Positions 48,246-58,929 are shown, counted from the stretch's first letter. The stretch: DNA of 64,000 nt from Glaciecola sp. (GCA_018623155.1 JAAZVZ010000004.1:82989-146988); one strand, 5' to 3'. Program-made: numbers and translations. Notes: a model not told the origin generated them from the sequence alone.

Positions 48246-51200
48246 ATGTGGCTTTCGGATACGGCAGTAAAACGTCCGGTCTTTGCATCGGTAGTAAACT
48301 TACTCTTAATTGTTTTTGGCTTAGTTGCCATTAGTCTGTTATCACTCAGAGAATACCCTGATATTGATCCTCCTATTGTGTCAGTAAATACTAGCTACCC
48401 TGGTGCATCAGCAGAAATTATTGAAACTCGTATTACACAATTGTTAGAAGATCGCATCAGTGGTATTGAAGGGATCAAAAACATCAATTCGTCCTCGCGG
48501 AATGGTCGTTCGAGTATTTCGATTGAATTTAATCTTTCTCGCGATATTGATGCCGCTGCCAATGACGTTAGGGAGCGCATCAGTCGTGCATTAGGTAACT
48601 TGCCAGATCAAGCTTTTCCTCCAGAAGTTTCCAAAGCTGGAGGCGACGGGGATGTGATCGTTTGGTATAACTTACGCAGTACTAATTTGTCCGTAATGGA
48701 GTTGACTGATTATGCAGACCGATTCATCGCGGACCGACTTTCGGTCGTAGATGGCGTAGCTCGAGTTCGCTTAGGTGGTGGCAGTAGCTATGCGATGAAG
48801 ATATTGCTTGACCGTGATGCAATGGCGGCTCGTGGAGTCACGGTCAGTGATGTCGAACGCATTATACGTTCTGAAAATGTCGAATTACCTGCAGGACAGA
48901 TCGAATCAACGTATCGAGATTTTGATGTGCGCGTGGCACGTAGCTTTTTGACACCCGAAGACTTTGGACGACTCGCAATCAAAGCAAATGCCTCTGGGTA
49001 TATTGTGCGATTAAACGAAGTTGCGCAGGTACTGCTGACGGCAGACGACGATGAAACCGATTTCCGTGGTGATGGCGTTAATATGATCGGGCTGGGAATC
49101 ATCAAACAATCTAAAGCCAATACACTAGCTGTTGCAAGAGCTGCCAAAGAAGAAATAAAACGCATCGAAGAAACGTTACCTGATAATATTTTTATTGTAC
49201 CTAGTTATGACTCTTCAGTATTTATTGAGCAGTCGATTCAAGAGGTCTACAACACACTCGCGATTGCCATGATGATGGTGGTCATTGTCATTTACCTATT
49301 TTTAGGCAACATTCGTGCGACATTAATTCCAGCAGTGACGGTCCCTGTATCATTGATTTCAGCATTTATGGTCATGTACATATTGGGCTTTTCGATCAAT
49401 TTACTGACCTTATTAGCACTCGTATTAGCCATTGGTTTGGTGGTGGATGATGCGATTGTTGTATTGGAAAATATCTATCGTCGTATCGAAATGGGAGAAC
49501 CAGCTTTACTTGCTGCTTACCGTGGGGCACGAGAAGTTGGTTTTGCTGTGATTGCAACGACATTGGTCTTGATTTCAGTATTTGTGCCACTGGTATTTTT
49601 GGAAGGGAATATCGGGAGTTTATTTACCGAGTTTGCTTTAGCGATTGCAGCTGCAGTGGCGTTTTCGAGTTTTACTGCCTTAACACTTTCCCCAATGTTG
49701 AGTTCAAAGCTATTAAAGAAGCGTTCGCGTAGCAGTGGTTTTGGTAAATTTGTTGAAAAAGTATTTAGTAAAGTCGAATTCTCTTATACCTCAACGTTAC
49801 AACGAACCATCAAGCAGCCTATTGGGGTTATGGCGTTGTTAATTGCTTCAGGTGCGGTGATCTATTTATTGCAAGCCAGTCTGCCATCAGAAGTAGTTCC
49901 GCGTGAAGATAGGGGGAACTTTTTCATTTTGATGCAAGCGCAAGAGGGTGCTTCGTATGAATCAAATAGCGAGAATCTTAAGAAAATCGAAGATATCTTA
50001 CTACCTTATCTAGATACAGGAGAGATGGTTCGAGTGTTAGTGAGAACCCCTGGCTTTGGAGGGCGTGCGGGTATCGCCATTGTAGGTGCTGCAGATTGGG
50101 ATACGCGAAAGCGAGATACGTTCTCTTTGATGAATGAGGTGACTGGTAAGTTACAAGCGATTCCAGACGTTAGGGCTTTTGCCATAATGCGTTCAGCAAT
50201 AGGCGGTCGTGGACTTGGTCGTCCCGTACAGTTCGTATTGCAAGGCAATACCTATGAAGAGCTTGCGCAATGGCGAGATATAGTCATGGAAAAAGCGCGT
50301 GAAAATCCAAAACTGCAACGCCTAGATTCAGACTATAAAGAAACAACCCCTCAAATTTTACTCAATATTGATAAAGAAAGAGCGGCCGACTTAGGCGTGT
50401 CTATTTCTGATATAGGTAGAACCCTTGAAACCATGTTAGGACAGCGTCGTGTCTCACGTTATATTGATCGGGGGCAAGAATATGAAGTGATCATGGAAGG
50501 GATCGAATCAGATTATCGAGATCCAAGTAGTATCGATAACATTTTTGTACGCTCGGGCACGACAGGCCAACTTATTCCGATGGAGAATTTGTTGCAAGTG
50601 TCTGAGCGGGCAACTTCGGCTACCTTAAACCGGTATAACCGCATGCGCAGTATCACGATTTCTGCTAACTTGGCTGACGATTACACCCTAGGTGAAGCAT
50701 TGGCTTATTTAGAAAATATTGTTGCGACCGAATTACCGAATGGAGTCAGTATTGATTACAAAGGTCAGTCTTTACTATTACAAGAATCTGGCAGTTCATT
50801 CATGTTTATTTTTGCCATGGCATTGGCAGTAACGTATTTTGTACTTGCCGCGCAGTTTGAGAGTTGGGTGCACCCACTCGTTATCATGCTAACGGTTCCT
50901 TTAGCACTTGCGGGTGCATTTATTGGCTTACAGTTATCAGGTATGTCATTGAATATTTATTCTCAGATTGGTCTTGTAATGTTGATCGGTTTGGCAGCCA
51001 AAAACGGTATTTTAATCGTTGAATTTGCAAATCAACTGCGTGATGCTGGTAAAGAGTTTTCTGAAGCATTACTGATGGCATCCAAACAACGTTTTCGCCC
51101 CATAGTAATGACTGGTTTTACAACCGTTTTCAGTGCATTACCTCTAGTACTGGCAACGGGTCCTGGTGCTGAAAGTCGTGCAGTGATTGGAATGGTCATT

Positions 51201-51350
51201 TTTGCCGGGGTGCTCTTCTCAGTGTTCTTAACACTTTTTGTGGTACCGACCATTTATTATTATTTGGCACGAAATACTAACTCCCCGAAAGCGCGGAGTC
51301 AGCAAATTGAACAATTTGAAGCTCAGATCTCATATCGTAAGGGAGAATAG
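48246..51350 (+). CDS. RND multidrug efflux permease (AcrB/MexB-like, HAE1 family)
   Basis: Trimeric proton-driven inner-membrane exporter. The 1034 residues contain 12 membrane segments with two large periplasmic loops. TM4 carries the essential acidic pair in LVLAIGLVVDDAIVVLENI, matching AcrB Asp407-Asp408; Lys of TM10 fits LIGLAAKNGILIVEFANQL. The start MWLSDTAVKRPVFASVVNLL is typical of HAE1 pumps of the MexK/VexH-like type rather than heavy-metal exporters. It follows its adaptor by 3 bases and ends at a bidirectional terminator shared with rpoD. Confidence 0.93.
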   Translation: MWLSDTAVKRPVFASVVNLLLIVFGLVAISLLSLREYPDIDPPIVSVNTSYPGASAEIIETRITQLLEDRISGIEGIKNINSSSRNGRSSISIEFNLSRDIDAAANDVRERISRALGNLPDQAFPPEVSKAGGDGDVIVWYNLRSTNLSVMELTDYADRFIADRLSVVDGVARVRLGGGSSYAMKILLDRDAMAARGVTVSDVERIIRSENVELPAGQIESTYRDFDVRVARSFLTPEDFGRLAIKANASGYIVRLNEVAQVLLTADDDETDFRGDGVNMIGLGIIKQSKANTLAVARAAKEEIKRIEETLPDNIFIVPSYDSSVFIEQSIQEVYNTLAIAMMMVVIVIYLFLGNIRATLIPAVTVPVSLISAFMVMYILGFSINLLTLLALVLAIGLVVDDAIVVLENIYRRIEMGEPALLAAYRGAREVGFAVIATTLVLISVFVPLVFLEGNIGSLFTEFALAIAAAVAFSSFTALTLSPMLSSKLLKKRSRSSGFGKFVEKVFSKVEFSYTSTLQRTIKQPIGVMALLIASGAVIYLLQASLPSEVVPREDRGNFFILMQAQEGASYESNSENLKKIEDILLPYLDTGEMVRVLVRTPGFGGRAGIAIVGAADWDTRKRDTFSLMNEVTGKLQAIPDVRAFAIMRSAIGGRGLGRPVQFVLQGNTYEELAQWRDIVMEKARENPKLQRLDSDYKETTPQILLNIDKERAADLGVSISDIGRTLETMLGQRRVSRYIDRGQEYEVIMEGIESDYRDPSSIDNIFVRSGTTGQLIPMENLLQVSERATSATLNRYNRMRSITISANLADDYTLGEALAYLENIVATELPNGVSIDYKGQSLLLQESGSSFMFIFAMALAVTYFVLAAQFESWVHPLVIMLTVPLALAGAFIGLQLSGMSLNIYSQIGLVMLIGLAAKNGILIVEFANQLRDAGKEFSEALLMASKQRFRPIVMTGFTTVFSALPLVLATGPGAESRAVIGMVIFAGVLFSVFLTLFVVPTIYYYLARNTNSPKARSQQIEQFEAQISYRKGE

Positions 51351-51397
51351 AAAGTGTTGGTAAATAGCAATTAATAAGCTATTACATTTTTATATAT

Positions 51398-51434
51398 AAA
51401 AAAACCCGCCATCGATGATGAAGCGGGTTTTTTT
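51398..51434. terminator. Bidirectional terminator between the RND operon and rpoD
   Basis: A 12-base stem, seven A plus CCCGC pairing with GCGGG plus seven T, around a 13-base loop. It has A and T runs on both sides, so it should stop transcription from the RND operon on the plus strand and from rpoD on the minus strand. Confidence 0.92.
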
Positions 51435-51449
51435 GTTTCTAACGTAAGA

Positions 51450-53279
51450 CTACTCGTCTAAGAAGCTCTTAAGTGGCTCAGAGCGACTTGGGTGACGTAA
51501 TTTACGCAACGCTTTAGCCTCAATTTGGCGGATACGTTCACGTGTTACATCAAACTGTTTGCCAACTTCTTCTAACGTATGGTCAGTATTCATGTCAATA
51601 CCAAAACGCATACGTAGTACCTTAGCTTCACGTTGAGTCAATCCGGCAAGGACTTCTTGCGTGGCGTTTTTAAGGCTACCGTTTGTTGCATTATCCAAAG
51701 GCTGGGTAATGGTAGTATCCTCAATAAAATCACCCAAATGTGAATCTTCATCATCACCAATTGGTGTTTCCATTGAAATCGGCTCTTTTGCGATCTTCAA
51801 TACTTTGCGGATCTTATCTTCTGGCATCTGCATGCGTTCAGAGAGTTCTTCAGGTGAAGGCTCGCGACCCATTTCCTGCAACATTTGACGGCTGATTCGA
51901 TTGAGCTTATTAATCGTTTCGATCATGTGGACCGGAATACGTATGGTACGTGCTTGGTCGGCAATCGAACGCGTAATTGCTTGACGGATCCACCATGTGG
52001 CATACGTAGAGAATTTGTAACCACGACGGTACTCAAACTTATCAACCGCTTTCATCAAGCCTATGTTACCTTCTTGAATTAAGTCCAAGAATTGTAGTCC
52101 ACGGTTAGTGTACTTTTTGGCGATTGAGATAACTAATCGAAGGTTGGCTTCGACCATTTCTTTCTTAGCACGTCGAGCCTTAGCTTCACCAATCGACATA
52201 CGGCGATTGATGTCTTTGATATCTGCTATAGCTAAGCCAGTCTCAGCTTCGACCGCATTCATCTTTGCAACACTGCGTTCAATGTCTTCGGTGAAGGTAG
52301 CTAAACCAGCAGAGTAAGCTTTACCTGAGTCAACCGCTTTATAGAACCAATCAGTCGTGGTTTCGTTGCCTGCAAATGCTTTGATAAAATCTTTCTTTGG
52401 CATTTTTGCTTGCATGACGCAATGTTTCATAATCAAGCGTTCTTGGATGCGCACACGATCCATCATGTCACGCATGTTTTTGACCATGCGATCAAATTGT
52501 TTGGGTACTAGACGAAACTCTTTGAAAACATCAGACAGCGCTTCGATTTCTTTTTTGGCTGACTTGTGCGCACGGCCTTTTGATTCAATGACCTTGCGAG
52601 CTTTTTCATATTGCTTACGCAGTTCTGCAAACTTTTCGGCTGCTAACTCAGGATCAACACCGGTATCAGCCTCTTCGTCGTCTGCATCATCACCATCGTC
52701 ATCTTCATCATCCAGCTCTTCTTCAGATAAATCCGAGCCAACGTGAGTGGCAGTTGGAGCCACTTCGTCTACTTCATTTGGATCAACAAATCCAGATACG
52801 ATGTCGGACAAACGAATTTCTTCAGCTTCGTACAAATCGTACTGGTCAAGGAGGTAGGTAATGGCTTCTGGGTATTCTGCAACTGAACACTGAACTTGGT
52901 TGATGCCCTCTTCAATGCGTTTGGCAATTTCGATTTCGCCTTCTCGTGTGAGCAACTCAACGGTACCCATTTCACGCATATACATGCGCACGGGATCTGT
53001 TGTGCGACCAATTTCACTTTCAACCGTGGCAAGTGCTTGCGCAGCAGCTTCTGCTACATCTTCATCAGTCGATGTTTCGGCCATTAGTAATTCATCTGAA
53101 TCAGGTGCAGATTCAAAGGTTTGAATTCCCATGTCATTAAACATGCGAATGATATCTTCTATCTGGTCGGAATCGACGATGTCTTCAGGTAAATGGTCGT
53201 TAATCTCTGCGAATGTGAGATAACCTTGTTCTTTACCTTTTGCAATCAGGAGCTTGATCTGAGACTGCTTACTTTGCAT
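51450..53279 (-). CDS. rpoD: RNA polymerase primary sigma factor RpoD (sigma-70)
   Basis: Housekeeping sigma factor. The 609 residues include region 1.1 ([20 protein letters not shown]), the acidic non-conserved insert ([16 protein letters not shown]), region 1.2 ([20 protein letters not shown]), region 2 ([39 protein letters not shown]) and region 4 ending [20 protein letters not shown]. The frame can be read from a TTG at 53303, but the ATG at 53279 gives [15 protein letters not shown], matching the family. It is the last gene of the rpsU-yqeY-dnaG-rpoD operon, with a 256-base gap before it. Confidence 0.98.
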   Translation of the reverse strand: MQSKQSQIKLLIAKGKEQGYLTFAEINDHLPEDIVDSDQIEDIIRMFNDMGIQTFESAPDSDELLMAETSTDEDVAEAAAQALATVESEIGRTTDPVRMYMREMGTVELLTREGEIEIAKRIEEGINQVQCSVAEYPEAITYLLDQYDLYEAEEIRLSDIVSGFVDPNEVDEVAPTATHVGSDLSEEELDDEDDDGDDADDEEADTGVDPELAAEKFAELRKQYEKARKVIESKGRAHKSAKKEIEALSDVFKEFRLVPKQFDRMVKNMRDMMDRVRIQERLIMKHCVMQAKMPKKDFIKAFAGNETTTDWFYKAVDSGKAYSAGLATFTEDIERSVAKMNAVEAETGLAIADIKDINRRMSIGEAKARRAKKEMVEANLRLVISIAKKYTNRGLQFLDLIQEGNIGLMKAVDKFEYRRGYKFSTYATWWIRQAITRSIADQARTIRIPVHMIETINKLNRISRQMLQEMGREPSPEELSERMQMPEDKIRKVLKIAKEPISMETPIGDDEDSHLGDFIEDTTITQPLDNATNGSLKNATQEVLAGLTQREAKVLRMRFGIDMNTDHTLEEVGKQFDVTRERIRQIEAKALRKLRHPSRSEPLKSFLDE

Positions 53280-53394
53280 AAATTTTATACACTTATCACG
53301 CAAACCAATAAACGACTACAAGCATCCTTACTGCGTAAATTATCGGTTTTTTGAAATTAAAATGACTCATCTTTGAGGCATTAGTAAATACTAT

Positions 53395-53403
53395 ATTATA
53401 GCA
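53395..53403 (-). promoter_or_regulatory. Extended -10 promoter for rpoD
   Basis: On the minus strand the sequence TGCTATAAT fits an extended -10 element (TGnTATAAT), about 115 bases upstream of rpoD in the 256-base dnaG-rpoD gap. No good -35 is present. It suggests rpoD has a promoter separate from the operon promoter. No other feature was found in this gap. Confidence 0.45.
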
Positions 53404-53535
53404 GACTATTGCAGTACGATGCTAGTTAGTATACGCTCAAACATAATGTTTGTATCGTTATGATAGGCTTAAATATTAAAGTTTTTTTTAAAATGTCAAA
53501 CTTAAGTGGATTTTTGGGTTAACGAAATGAAAACA

Positions 53536-55311
53536 TTATTTGTGAGCCAACAACTTGCGAAGCTCTTCTTTCTCACCTGGAGCAAGTTGTGTATGACGAG
53601 ATTTGGCAAGTAATTCGTCAGCACGTCCTTTCAAATATTGCTGAATTAAGCGAGAGAAGGCATCGGCATATACCGTGTCATAATCGTTGGGTTTCACTAA
53701 ACACTCTTGTTGCATTAACGATGTCAGATGGGGTGCCGCCTCATGGTCTTTAAACGCTTCAAATAACATACCTGTATTTGCCTGGGGATGGGCAACACAA
53801 TACGCATGTAACTGCATAAAAATAGACCATCCTTTGAAGCCTGCCGTTACGAGTAATTGCGGTTTCACCTGTTGCACAGTGGTGGCCAGTTTAGGCGCCT
53901 CAAGGAGTAAACGAATGAGCATCCGCACGGGTGACTGTTCTAGTTTTTGAGCGCCTTTACTAAAGTCTTTTTTGGGTTTGTGTTGAGCTTGTGCAGATTT
54001 GATATCTCGGTCAATTTGATATTTATCGTGTTCGCCGCATATGCGTGCAAGCTCCGCAGTGAGTAATTCTTTTTGATTTGTGCCCAAGATATTGTCAATC
54101 AGGGGTTGGGCGACTTTTTTGAGCGCGGCTTTACCTTCGGTAGAGGTGACAGAGTGTTCTTTTAGAAGATGTTCGAACATGAATTGAGAGAGCGGTTGGG
54201 CTTGTCGAAACAAATCTTCCATCGCCTCTTTGCCAATTTGACGCACCATGGTATCCGGATCTTCACCATCAGGTAAAAACATAAACTTGATTTGTTTTCC
54301 ATCTTGCAACATGGGCAAGGCATTTTCTAGTGTACGCCAAGCGGCTTTTCGTCCAGCGTTATCCCCGTCATAACAACAGACGATTTCATCGGTATTACGG
54401 AACATCAACTGCACATGTTCTGGTGTGGTTGCGGTACCCAACGAAGCAACCGCGTAATCAATTTCGAACTGACTCAATGCCACCACGTCCATATAACCTT
54501 CTACAACAACGAGACGTTGCAAACTGCGATGTAAGGTTCGAGCTCGATGCAGACCATACAACTCAGAGCCTTTGTGGAAAATCCGCGTTTCAGGTGAATT
54601 TAAATATTTCGGACTTTGCTCCGCTTGCATAACACGACCGCCAAAGCCAATAACTCGACCACGTCTGTCACGGATAGGGAACATCAAACGTCCACGGAAA
54701 AAATCATACCGTTTACCGCGATCATTCTCTGTTGTTAACTTTAAATCTAAACATTGTTGTGTGCGTTGAGAGTCCGTCGCCAAGGCATCACCAAGGTATT
54801 GCCATTCATCCGGTGCAAAGCCAATTTCCCACGCTTTTGCAATTTCGCCACTCAAACCACGTTGTTTGAGATAATCAATCACTTGAGCATGGTCGGGATG
54901 TTTGCGAAGCGCGATTTGAAACAATTTACAGGCTTGTTCCATTAACTCAAAATCATTATCGGCTTGTTGTTTTTTTTGAGCCGCTTTAGCCGGGTCATAC
55001 TGTGCGTTTTGTTCTCTAGGCACATCCACACCATGGATTCGTGCCAACTCCTCAATGGCTTCAACAAACTCTAAGCGGTCATAATCCATTAAAAAGCTGA
55101 TGACATTACCATGCGCGCCACAACCAAAACAGTGGTAAAACTGTTTATCAGGAGCAACACTAAAAGAAGGGGATTTTTCGTTGTGAAAAGGGCAGCAAGC
55201 TTGGTAATTGCGACCGGCTTTTTTGAGTTTGACGCGTGCATCAATCACATCGACGATGTCTGAACGTGCAATGAGGTCGTCGATAAATTCCCGAGGGATT
55301 CTGCCCGCCAT
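53536..55311 (-). CDS. dnaG: DNA primase
   Basis: Synthesises RNA primers at the replication fork. The 591 residues include an N-terminal CHC2 zinc finger (Cys40, His43, Cys61, Cys64: CCPFHNEKSPSF then YHCFGCG), the RNA polymerase core with RGRLMFPIRDRRGRVIGFGG, the TOPRIM motifs VVEGYMDVVAL and CYDGDNAGRKAA, and a C-terminal helicase-binding domain ending in helical bundles. It follows yqeY by 8 bases and precedes rpoD. Confidence 0.97.
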   Translation of the reverse strand: MAGRIPREFIDDLIARSDIVDVIDARVKLKKAGRNYQACCPFHNEKSPSFSVAPDKQFYHCFGCGAHGNVISFLMDYDRLEFVEAIEELARIHGVDVPREQNAQYDPAKAAQKKQQADNDFELMEQACKLFQIALRKHPDHAQVIDYLKQRGLSGEIAKAWEIGFAPDEWQYLGDALATDSQRTQQCLDLKLTTENDRGKRYDFFRGRLMFPIRDRRGRVIGFGGRVMQAEQSPKYLNSPETRIFHKGSELYGLHRARTLHRSLQRLVVVEGYMDVVALSQFEIDYAVASLGTATTPEHVQLMFRNTDEIVCCYDGDNAGRKAAWRTLENALPMLQDGKQIKFMFLPDGEDPDTMVRQIGKEAMEDLFRQAQPLSQFMFEHLLKEHSVTSTEGKAALKKVAQPLIDNILGTNQKELLTAELARICGEHDKYQIDRDIKSAQAQHKPKKDFSKGAQKLEQSPVRMLIRLLLEAPKLATTVQQVKPQLLVTAGFKGWSIFMQLHAYCVAHPQANTGMLFEAFKDHEAAPHLTSLMQQECLVKPNDYDTVYADAFSRLIQQYLKGRADELLAKSRHTQLAPGEKEELRKLLAHK

Positions 55312-55319
55312 CGAAATGA

Positions 55320-55763
55320 TTAGCCCAACTGTGCTTTGATCAGGCCACTTACTTGTCCCAAGTCAGCTCGCCCCTGCATTTTAGGACGCAAAACGCCCAT
55401 GACTTTACCCATATCCGCCATGCCACTGGCACCGGTTTGGGCAATGGCTTCAACAATCATGGCGCTGATTTCATCTTCGCTTAATGCCTGTGGCAAAAAG
55501 TCTTGCAGAATCACGATTTCGGCATCTTCATTGTCTGCCAAATCGTCTCGCCCCGCATCGCGGAATTGTTGTGAGGCATCTTTGCGTTGCTTAACCATTT
55601 TGGTAATGATTTGTAATACGTCGGTGTCATTTAGTTCGATACGCTCATCTACTTCGCGCTGCTTTACGGCTGCAAGTGCCATGCGAATTGTGCCTAGTCG
55701 GAGTTTATCTTTAGCGCGCATCGCATCTTTTTGCGCGTTTTTTAGTTCTTCGAGTAAAGCCAT
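55320..55763 (-). CDS. yqeY: GatB/YqeY domain protein
   Basis: A 147-residue protein of the YqeY family, related to the tail of amidotransferase GatB. It has MALLEELKNAQKDAMRAKDK, then IRMALAAVKQREVDERIELN and a C-terminal domain AQTGASGMADMGKVMGVLRP. Its role, possibly in tRNA or amide metabolism, is unclear. The frame reads upstream past the ATG at 55763, but this ATG has an AAGGA site and the family start. It lies between rpsU and dnaG, common in Alteromonadales and Pseudomonas-like genomes but not E. coli. Confidence 0.93.
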   Translation of the reverse strand: MALLEELKNAQKDAMRAKDKLRLGTIRMALAAVKQREVDERIELNDTDVLQIITKMVKQRKDASQQFRDAGRDDLADNEDAEIVILQDFLPQALSEDEISAMIVEAIAQTGASGMADMGKVMGVLRPKMQGRADLGQVSGLIKAQLG

Positions 55764-55837
55764 ATTGGTATCCTTAGTCACAAAGATAATCACTGATTAC
55801 CTATTTATTATTATTAAATATAATACAGCAAAAACAC

Positions 55838-55861
55838 AAAAAGCGGTTAAAAAACCGCTTT
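55838..55861 (-). terminator. Terminator or attenuator between rpsU and yqeY
   Basis: A perfect stem, AAAGCGGTT with AACCGCTTT around a 4-base loop, followed on the minus strand by TTTTGTGTTTTTG. It lies about 50 bases after the rpsU stop. In E. coli a partial terminator after rpsU reduces transcription of dnaG-rpoD, and this matches that role. Confidence 0.85.
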
Positions 55862-55913
55862 GAGTTTATATCTTGTAAACGTCTGAAACGTTACAAGTAA
55901 TGCTAATCGGTGA

Positions 55914-56129
55914 TTAGTATAATTTAACGCGACGAGCGTTTTCGCGAGATAACTTCTTCAAGTGACGCTTTTTCGCAGCAGCTTTTTTACGCTTACGCTC
56001 CCACGTTGGCTTCTCGAAGAACTCGCGCTTACGGACTTCTGATAAGATACCCGCTTTTTCGCAAGAACGCTTAAAACGACGTAGTGCTACGTCAAACGGT
56101 TCGTTGTCTTTTACTTTAACGATCGGCAT
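55914..56129 (-). CDS. rpsU: 30S ribosomal protein S21
   Basis: Small-subunit protein that helps start translation. The 71-residue protein has [40 protein letters not shown], then the basic tail [20 protein letters not shown] ending ARRVKLY. It is first in the macromolecular-synthesis operon and divergent from tsaD, as in E. coli. Confidence 0.98.
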   Translation of the reverse strand: MPIVKVKDNEPFDVALRRFKRSCEKAGILSEVRKREFFEKPTWERKRKKAAAKKRHLKKLSRENARRVKLY

Positions 56130-56371
56130 TAAAACTCAACCTCAATATGTCAATAATCTTCAATTCGAGTCGTGTGGGTCTGATGCATCAATGCCGGTTT
56201 TAGGCAAATTTAGCGACATTTCACGAGTCGTCTTGGCTAAAAAATGGTGCGCTATACTAATCTTTATAGCCGCTGTTGTAAAGTCAGAATTGTGATTATT
56301 TGAACATTTGTGGCAAATGGTTTAAAAATCCGTACAATCCACACCATTGTTACTCCATCTTGACAAACATT

Positions 56372-57391
56372 ATGCGTATTTTGGGAATTGAAACCTCTTG
56401 CGATGAAACCGGTATAGCTGTGTACGACAGCGAGCTGGGGTTACTCGCTCATCATCTATATAGTCAAGTTAAACTACACGCTGATTATGGCGGTGTGGTT
56501 CCAGAATTAGCTTCTCGTGACCATGCCCGAAAAATCATTCCCCTAGTACAAAAAACGCTTATTGAAGCAGAATGCTCACGTTCAGATATTGACGCGATTG
56601 CTTATACCCGAGGCCCTGGTTTGATTGGTGCACTACTCGTAGGTGCCAGTGTTGGTCGGAGTTTAGCCTATGCTTGGGATATTCCAACAGTGGGCGTACA
56701 CCACATGGAAGGGCACTTGCTGGCCCCGATGCTGGAGGACAATGCGCCTGAATCCCCATTTATTGCTTTACTCGTTAGTGGTGGTCACTCAATGATCGTT
56801 GACGTCAAAGCCATTGGTGAATATACCGTTTTAGGTGAATCGATTGATGATGCCGCCGGTGAAGCGTTTGATAAGACAGCTAAACTGATGGGGTTAGACT
56901 ATCCTGGCGGGCCACATTTGGCCAAGTTAGCCGATAGGGGAGAGGCTGGTCATTATCAGTTCCCAAGACCGATGTGTGATCGACCTGGTTTGGATCTTAG
57001 TTTCAGTGGCCTCAAAACCTTTGCCGCAAATACGATACGCGATAATCTTGATGACGAGACGACTCGAGCCAATATCGCTTATGCATTTCAAGAAGCCGTT
57101 GTTGATACATTACTCATTAAATGCAAACGAGCACTCAAATTAACGGGGTATAAACGAGTCGTTATTGCCGGCGGGGTGAGTGCAAATAGGATGTTGCGGT
57201 CTCGGTTTGATGAAGAAATGCAAAAACTAGGTGGGCAAGCTTTTTATCCGAGTTTAGGTTTGTGCACTGATAATGGTGCAATGATTGCTTATGCGGGGAT
57301 GCAACGATTATTGGCGGGGCAAGTTGAAAGCGAGTTCGCCAAAGTGATGCCACGTTGGCCTCTAGAAAGTTTACCAGCCCTAACCGACTGA
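56372..57391 (+). CDS. tsaD: tRNA N6-threonylcarbamoyladenosine transferase TsaD
   Basis: Transfers the threonylcarbamoyl group to A37 of ANN-decoding tRNAs, with TsaB and TsaE. The 339-residue protein has the family start [19 protein letters not shown], the metal motif [27 protein letters not shown], and the C-terminal [13 protein letters not shown] and [16 protein letters not shown]. The frame is open from 56300, but the ATG at 56372 gives the canonical start. Divergent from rpsU and convergent with plsY. Confidence 0.97.
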   Translation: MRILGIETSCDETGIAVYDSELGLLAHHLYSQVKLHADYGGVVPELASRDHARKIIPLVQKTLIEAECSRSDIDAIAYTRGPGLIGALLVGASVGRSLAYAWDIPTVGVHHMEGHLLAPMLEDNAPESPFIALLVSGGHSMIVDVKAIGEYTVLGESIDDAAGEAFDKTAKLMGLDYPGGPHLAKLADRGEAGHYQFPRPMCDRPGLDLSFSGLKTFAANTIRDNLDDETTRANIAYAFQEAVVDTLLIKCKRALKLTGYKRVVIAGGVSANRMLRSRFDEEMQKLGGQAFYPSLGLCTDNGAMIAYAGMQRLLAGQVESEFAKVMPRWPLESLPALTD

Positions 57392-57400
57392 TAGCCCATA

Positions 57401-57988
57401 TTAGGTTTTGGGCTCATTACCTTGCACTAATCGTGAAATATTCCCTCGATGTTGCCAAATAATGAGTGCACTTAGCATACTGACTGCATAAACGTAGTCA
57501 GATTTGAGCCAATAAGTTAAAGCAGGGGCAATGCAAACGGTGATTAATGCGGCAAGAGATGAGTAACGAAATGCTTTATAAACTAGTAGCCAAGTCGTTG
57601 TAATGCCAGCCAAAATCCCCCAATCAAGTGGGATCATACAACCCAATGCTGTTGCAACGCCTTTACCCCCAACAAAACCAAAATAAATCGGGTACATGTG
57701 GCCCAAGCATGCTGCAACTGCTATACAACCTAGTACAAAGGGATTCATTCCAAGTAAAAACCCCATGTATACCGGTAGCAGGCCTTTGCCAAGATCAAAC
57801 AATAATACACATAAGGCAGGTATAGGACCCGACAAGCGATAGACGTTGGTTGCGCCTGGATTTTTTGACCCGTATCTGCGAGGGTCGGGCAGTTTACCGA
57901 TTCGACTGAGCAAAACGGCACTTGAAATCGAGCCATATAAGTAGGCAAATATACACAGAAATATTGCTAAGAGAGAAATATACTTCAC
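57401..57988 (-). CDS. plsY: Glycerol-3-phosphate acyltransferase PlsY
   Basis: Inner-membrane enzyme that acylates glycerol 3-phosphate from acyl-phosphate, the first step of phospholipid synthesis. Five membrane segments; motifs are YGSISSAVLLSR, RRYGSKNPGATNVYRLSG, and HMYPIYFGFVGGKGVATALG. The start is uncertain: a TTG at 57997 or a GTG at 57988; I use the GTG, giving 195 residues near the E. coli length, but neither has a clear ribosome site. It is divergent from folB, as in E. coli. Confidence 0.92.
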   Translation of the reverse strand: MKYISLLAIFLCIFAYLYGSISSAVLLSRIGKLPDPRRYGSKNPGATNVYRLSGPIPALCVLLFDLGKGLLPVYMGFLLGMNPFVLGCIAVAACLGHMYPIYFGFVGGKGVATALGCMIPLDWGILAGITTTWLLVYKAFRYSSLAALITVCIAPALTYWLKSDYVYAVSMLSALIIWQHRGNISRLVQGNEPKT

Positions 57989-58066
57989 CTGAAACAAGGA
58001 TCTATGTGTATAATTTACCTGTTTTTATTCACAGATGCCAAACCAATCAATTAGGGTAGTTAAGTT

Positions 58067-58426
58067 ATGTCGGACAAAGTGCTCATTCGCAATCTACAAT
58101 GCGAGGTTCTCATTGGCGTGTATGACTTCGAGCGCGAGGCAAAACAACGTGTGATTTTTGACATCGATTGCTTAGTGGATAATCGCAAAGCAGGGCAATC
58201 AGACGATGTTAGGGATGCAGTTGATTATGCTCAAGTCGTTGGTTTGGTAGAAGAATTATGTGATACCACTCAATATCATTTGCTTGAAGCCCTTGCCGAG
58301 CATGTTGCGCGCGATGCATTGGTTCGTTTTGGGGCACTCAATGGCATTGTCATTACATTGTACAAACCAGATATCATGCCCAACGACGTGAATGTGGCTG
58401 TACAGATTGAACGGATGCGGTCATGA
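58067..58426 (+). CDS. folB: Dihydroneopterin aldolase
   Basis: Folate-pathway enzyme converting dihydroneopterin to 6-hydroxymethyldihydropterin and glycolaldehyde. The 119-residue protein has KVLIRNLQCEVLIGVYDFER with the active Glu and Tyr, DAVDYAQVVGLVEE, and YHLLEALAEHVARDAL with the conserved HLLEALAE. It overlaps folK by 4 bases, so consecutive folate steps are coupled. Confidence 0.95.
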   Translation: MSDKVLIRNLQCEVLIGVYDFEREAKQRVIFDIDCLVDNRKAGQSDDVRDAVDYAQVVGLVEELCDTTQYHLLEALAEHVARDALVRFGALNGIVITLYKPDIMPNDVNVAVQIERMRS

Positions 58427-58929
58427 GTCAAGCGCTTCACCACATTTTGATCAGCGTTGGCTCAAACATAAGACGGGAACATTATACACAACGTGGGCTG
58501 CAGTCTTTAAAAGATGCGTTTGAGCACATTCTGATTTCACCGACTTATGAAAGTGAAGCCGTTGGTTTTGTCGGAAACCCTTTTTACAACCTTGTCGTCA
58601 GTGCTATGACGGAATTATCTATCGCAGATGTCAATCGTCTATTTAAGCAAATCGAAGATGACAATGAGCGCGACCGCAGTGAAAAAAAATTCGCACCGCG
58701 CACGTTGGATATTGACCTGCTGACTTATGATGATACGGTATGTATTGAGCCTGTGGTGTTGCCGAGACCCGAAATCGAATATCATGCATTTTGTCTCAAG
58801 CCTATGGCGGACTTGGTCCCAGATCATATTCATCCAGGGACTGGCAAAACATATGCACAAATGTGGACGAGCTTTGACCGTCCAGAACAACAATTATGGA
58901 CAATCAACAAAAAATGGAACTTGAATTAA
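58423..58929 (+). CDS. folK: 2-amino-4-hydroxy-6-hydroxymethyldihydropteridine diphosphokinase
   Basis: Transfers diphosphate from ATP to 6-hydroxymethyldihydropterin, the next folate step after FolB. The 168-residue protein starts [20 protein letters not shown] and has [13 protein letters not shown], the ATP-binding [17 protein letters not shown] with paired Asp ligands and [20 protein letters not shown]. Starts inside folB by 4 bases and is followed 1 base later by uppP. Confidence 0.96.
   Translation: MSQALHHILISVGSNIRREHYTQRGLQSLKDAFEHILISPTYESEAVGFVGNPFYNLVVSAMTELSIADVNRLFKQIEDDNERDRSEKKFAPRTLDIDLLTYDDTVCIEPVVLPRPEIEYHAFCLKPMADLVPDHIHPGTGKTYAQMWTSFDRPEQQLWTINKKWNLN

Noticed and set aside
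55336..55863. 175-residue plus-strand frame opposite yqeY
   Set aside because: Antisense to yqeY, Ser-rich, and runs through the rpsU terminator.
57393..57414. Stem AGCCCA/TGGGCT between tsaD and plsY
   Set aside because: Six-base stem with a 10-base loop and no U tract in either direction.
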